From positions 1,344,984 through 1,408,983 of the forward strand of contig NW_003314284.1 of assembly GCF_000143415.4 (NCBI RefSeq): a stretch of DNA of 64,000 nt, given 5' to 3'. Shown here piece after piece: positions 63,007-64,000 of the stretch. The notes under the pieces are model-generated. The model did no database searches. It was not told the DNA's origin and saw only the letters and a program-made list of their open reading frames with translations. Each line of letters opens with the position of its first letter. Position 1 is the first letter of the stretch. The DNA comes from Selaginella moellendorffii (lineage: Eukaryota > Streptophyta > Lycopodiopsida > Selaginellales > Selaginellaceae). Both the position numbers and the translations under genes were made by a program.

Positions 63007-63951
63007 TCAAGTCGCAGCCTGGACCGTAACCTTTTGCGGAGGTGGCGGCTTGTCCGACACCGATCTCAGCAGCTCCAAGTTGAAAACGAGGCCCAGAAAG
63101 TGAGAGAGGAGCGCGTTGGCACAGGCCTGGAAACAAAGCAGAGAGAGAAGAGCACGGAGCATTAGCACAGCTTTCTTCTTCGCTGTTTTCCCTGAGAACT
63201 GGGCAGAGGAGGACTGGACAACTTACAGTATGGATGGAATGGACGCAATGAAATGAAAATGCAAGCGCGAGAGAGTGAAGACGGGAGAGTTAATGCTCTC
63301 TTCTCTCGCCCGGAAATCTAGACGAATTCAAGGCGGATGGGCGAGGACGATACCTGGACGAGGAAGACGTCGAGAGCTAGCACTGGGCTCTGGCCGGCGT
63401 AGGGGCCTTGCAAAAACGGCGTTGCCGGGGAGTTCAACGCCTTTGCAACGAGCAGCCCCACCGTTGCCTGCAAGCCGACCACCGTTGACGCTAGGCCGAG
63501 AACGTTGACTATGATCCCGGTTTTGAGCTTGTCAATGACCTCCGTTCTGGGAGGAGCCTGTACGAAAACAGGAAGTTAAAAGCTAGCTTACGAGTAAACC
63601 AACAAAGGAAAGAACAAAGTAAAAAACCAACAAAGAATGGAAAAAACTAAACGAGAAAACGAACAAAGAAAAGAAAAAAAACTAAGTTTTTACCTTTGAG
63701 GGATCGTTCATAGCGCTTTCTAGCCTTCCAGACAATCGTATGTATCCAAAGGAGCGGAACACCGAGATAAATCCCACAGCAATCCCCGCGGCCGTGAGAT
63801 ATTTGGTCACAGTGGCTGTGGCAGTCCCGCTAACAAAGATCGAGAATGCGAGAATTGCCGCGGAGACTAGAGTGCACAGGAACTGACTCCAAAATCCGAG
63901 CGATCCCATCGTCTTGAAATGGCGAGCAGTCTCTTCGAGACGCTTTGCGAC
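63007..63951 (-). CDS. TIC21: TIC21 / PIC1 chloroplast inner-envelope protein, 5' end outside window
   Basis: TIC21, also called PIC1, is an inner-envelope membrane protein proposed to act in protein import and in iron uptake by chloroplasts. Three exons are visible (plus coordinates): 63007-63126, 63354-63557 and 63694-63951. The frame enters from an exon to the right, where the transit peptide should be. The 193 visible residues include AKRLEETARHFKTMGSLGFW, four hydrophobic segments, SVFRSFGYIRLSGRL, TVVGLQATVGLLVAKALN and the end ANALLSHFLGLVFNLELLRS, all in the order of plant TIC21. A short proline- and lysine-containing tail ends the protein. Confidence 0.94.
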
Positions 63952-64000
63952 CTGCAAAAGAGAAAGAAAAAGGGGAGAGTTAGAACTTCACAAGAACTTC

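Overview
The window is nuclear DNA of a land plant. Its genes are split by many very short GT-AG introns (mostly about 45-60 bp), packed tightly, and belong to plant families: KNOX, HD-Zip II, a PLS-class PPR protein, CRUMPLED LEAF, TIC21, SWI3D and kinesin-13. The tiny introns, an intronless PPR gene and an amaranthin-type lectin fit a lycophyte such as Selaginella moellendorffii. That species call is inference; I could not search a database.

Layout. 1-8.7 kb (+ strand): 3' end of a diacylglycerol kinase, a SWI3D chromatin-remodelling subunit and a kinesin-13. 9.7-11.3 kb (+): a lectin with two amaranthin-like domains joined to an aerolysin-like pore-forming domain. 11.9-15.7 kb (-): a decayed Ty1/copia retrotransposon with a piece of 18S rRNA gene lodged in its integrase region. 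15.7-20.7 kb: a strikingly AT-rich block with no convincing gene. 20.7-31.3 kb (+): two tandem full-size ABCG transporters with the same exon plan and an embedded PDZ-like domain between the first nucleotide-binding domain and the first membrane domain. This is the most unusual item here. 31.3-34.3 kb (-): TAF5. 36.3-37.6 kb (-): an HD-Zip II transcription factor between long non-coding flanks that carry G-boxes, a consensus HD-Zip II site and phased RY motifs. 42.3-44.0 kb (-): a PPR protein ending inside its E motif. 44.2-48.5 kb (+): vacuolar/lysosomal-type alpha-mannosidase. 48.7-49.05 kb (-): a small twin-CX9C protein (CMC2). 49.3-54.6 kb (+): CRUMPLED LEAF, then VPS41 only 90 bp later. 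57.6-60.1 kb (+): class II KNOX. 60.5-61.9 kb (-): a CDC25/arsenate-reductase-like rhodanese and an atypical HLH protein. 63.0 kb to the right edge (-): TIC21, 5' end outside the window.

Most genes are unrelated housekeeping or developmental genes, not an operon-like system. The clear exception is the ABCG pair, a tandem duplication. Four GC-AG introns were inferred because only that donor keeps the conserved reading frame. Exon borders were placed by eye from frame, splice motifs and remembered family sequences. They are internally frame-consistent but were not checked against transcripts.
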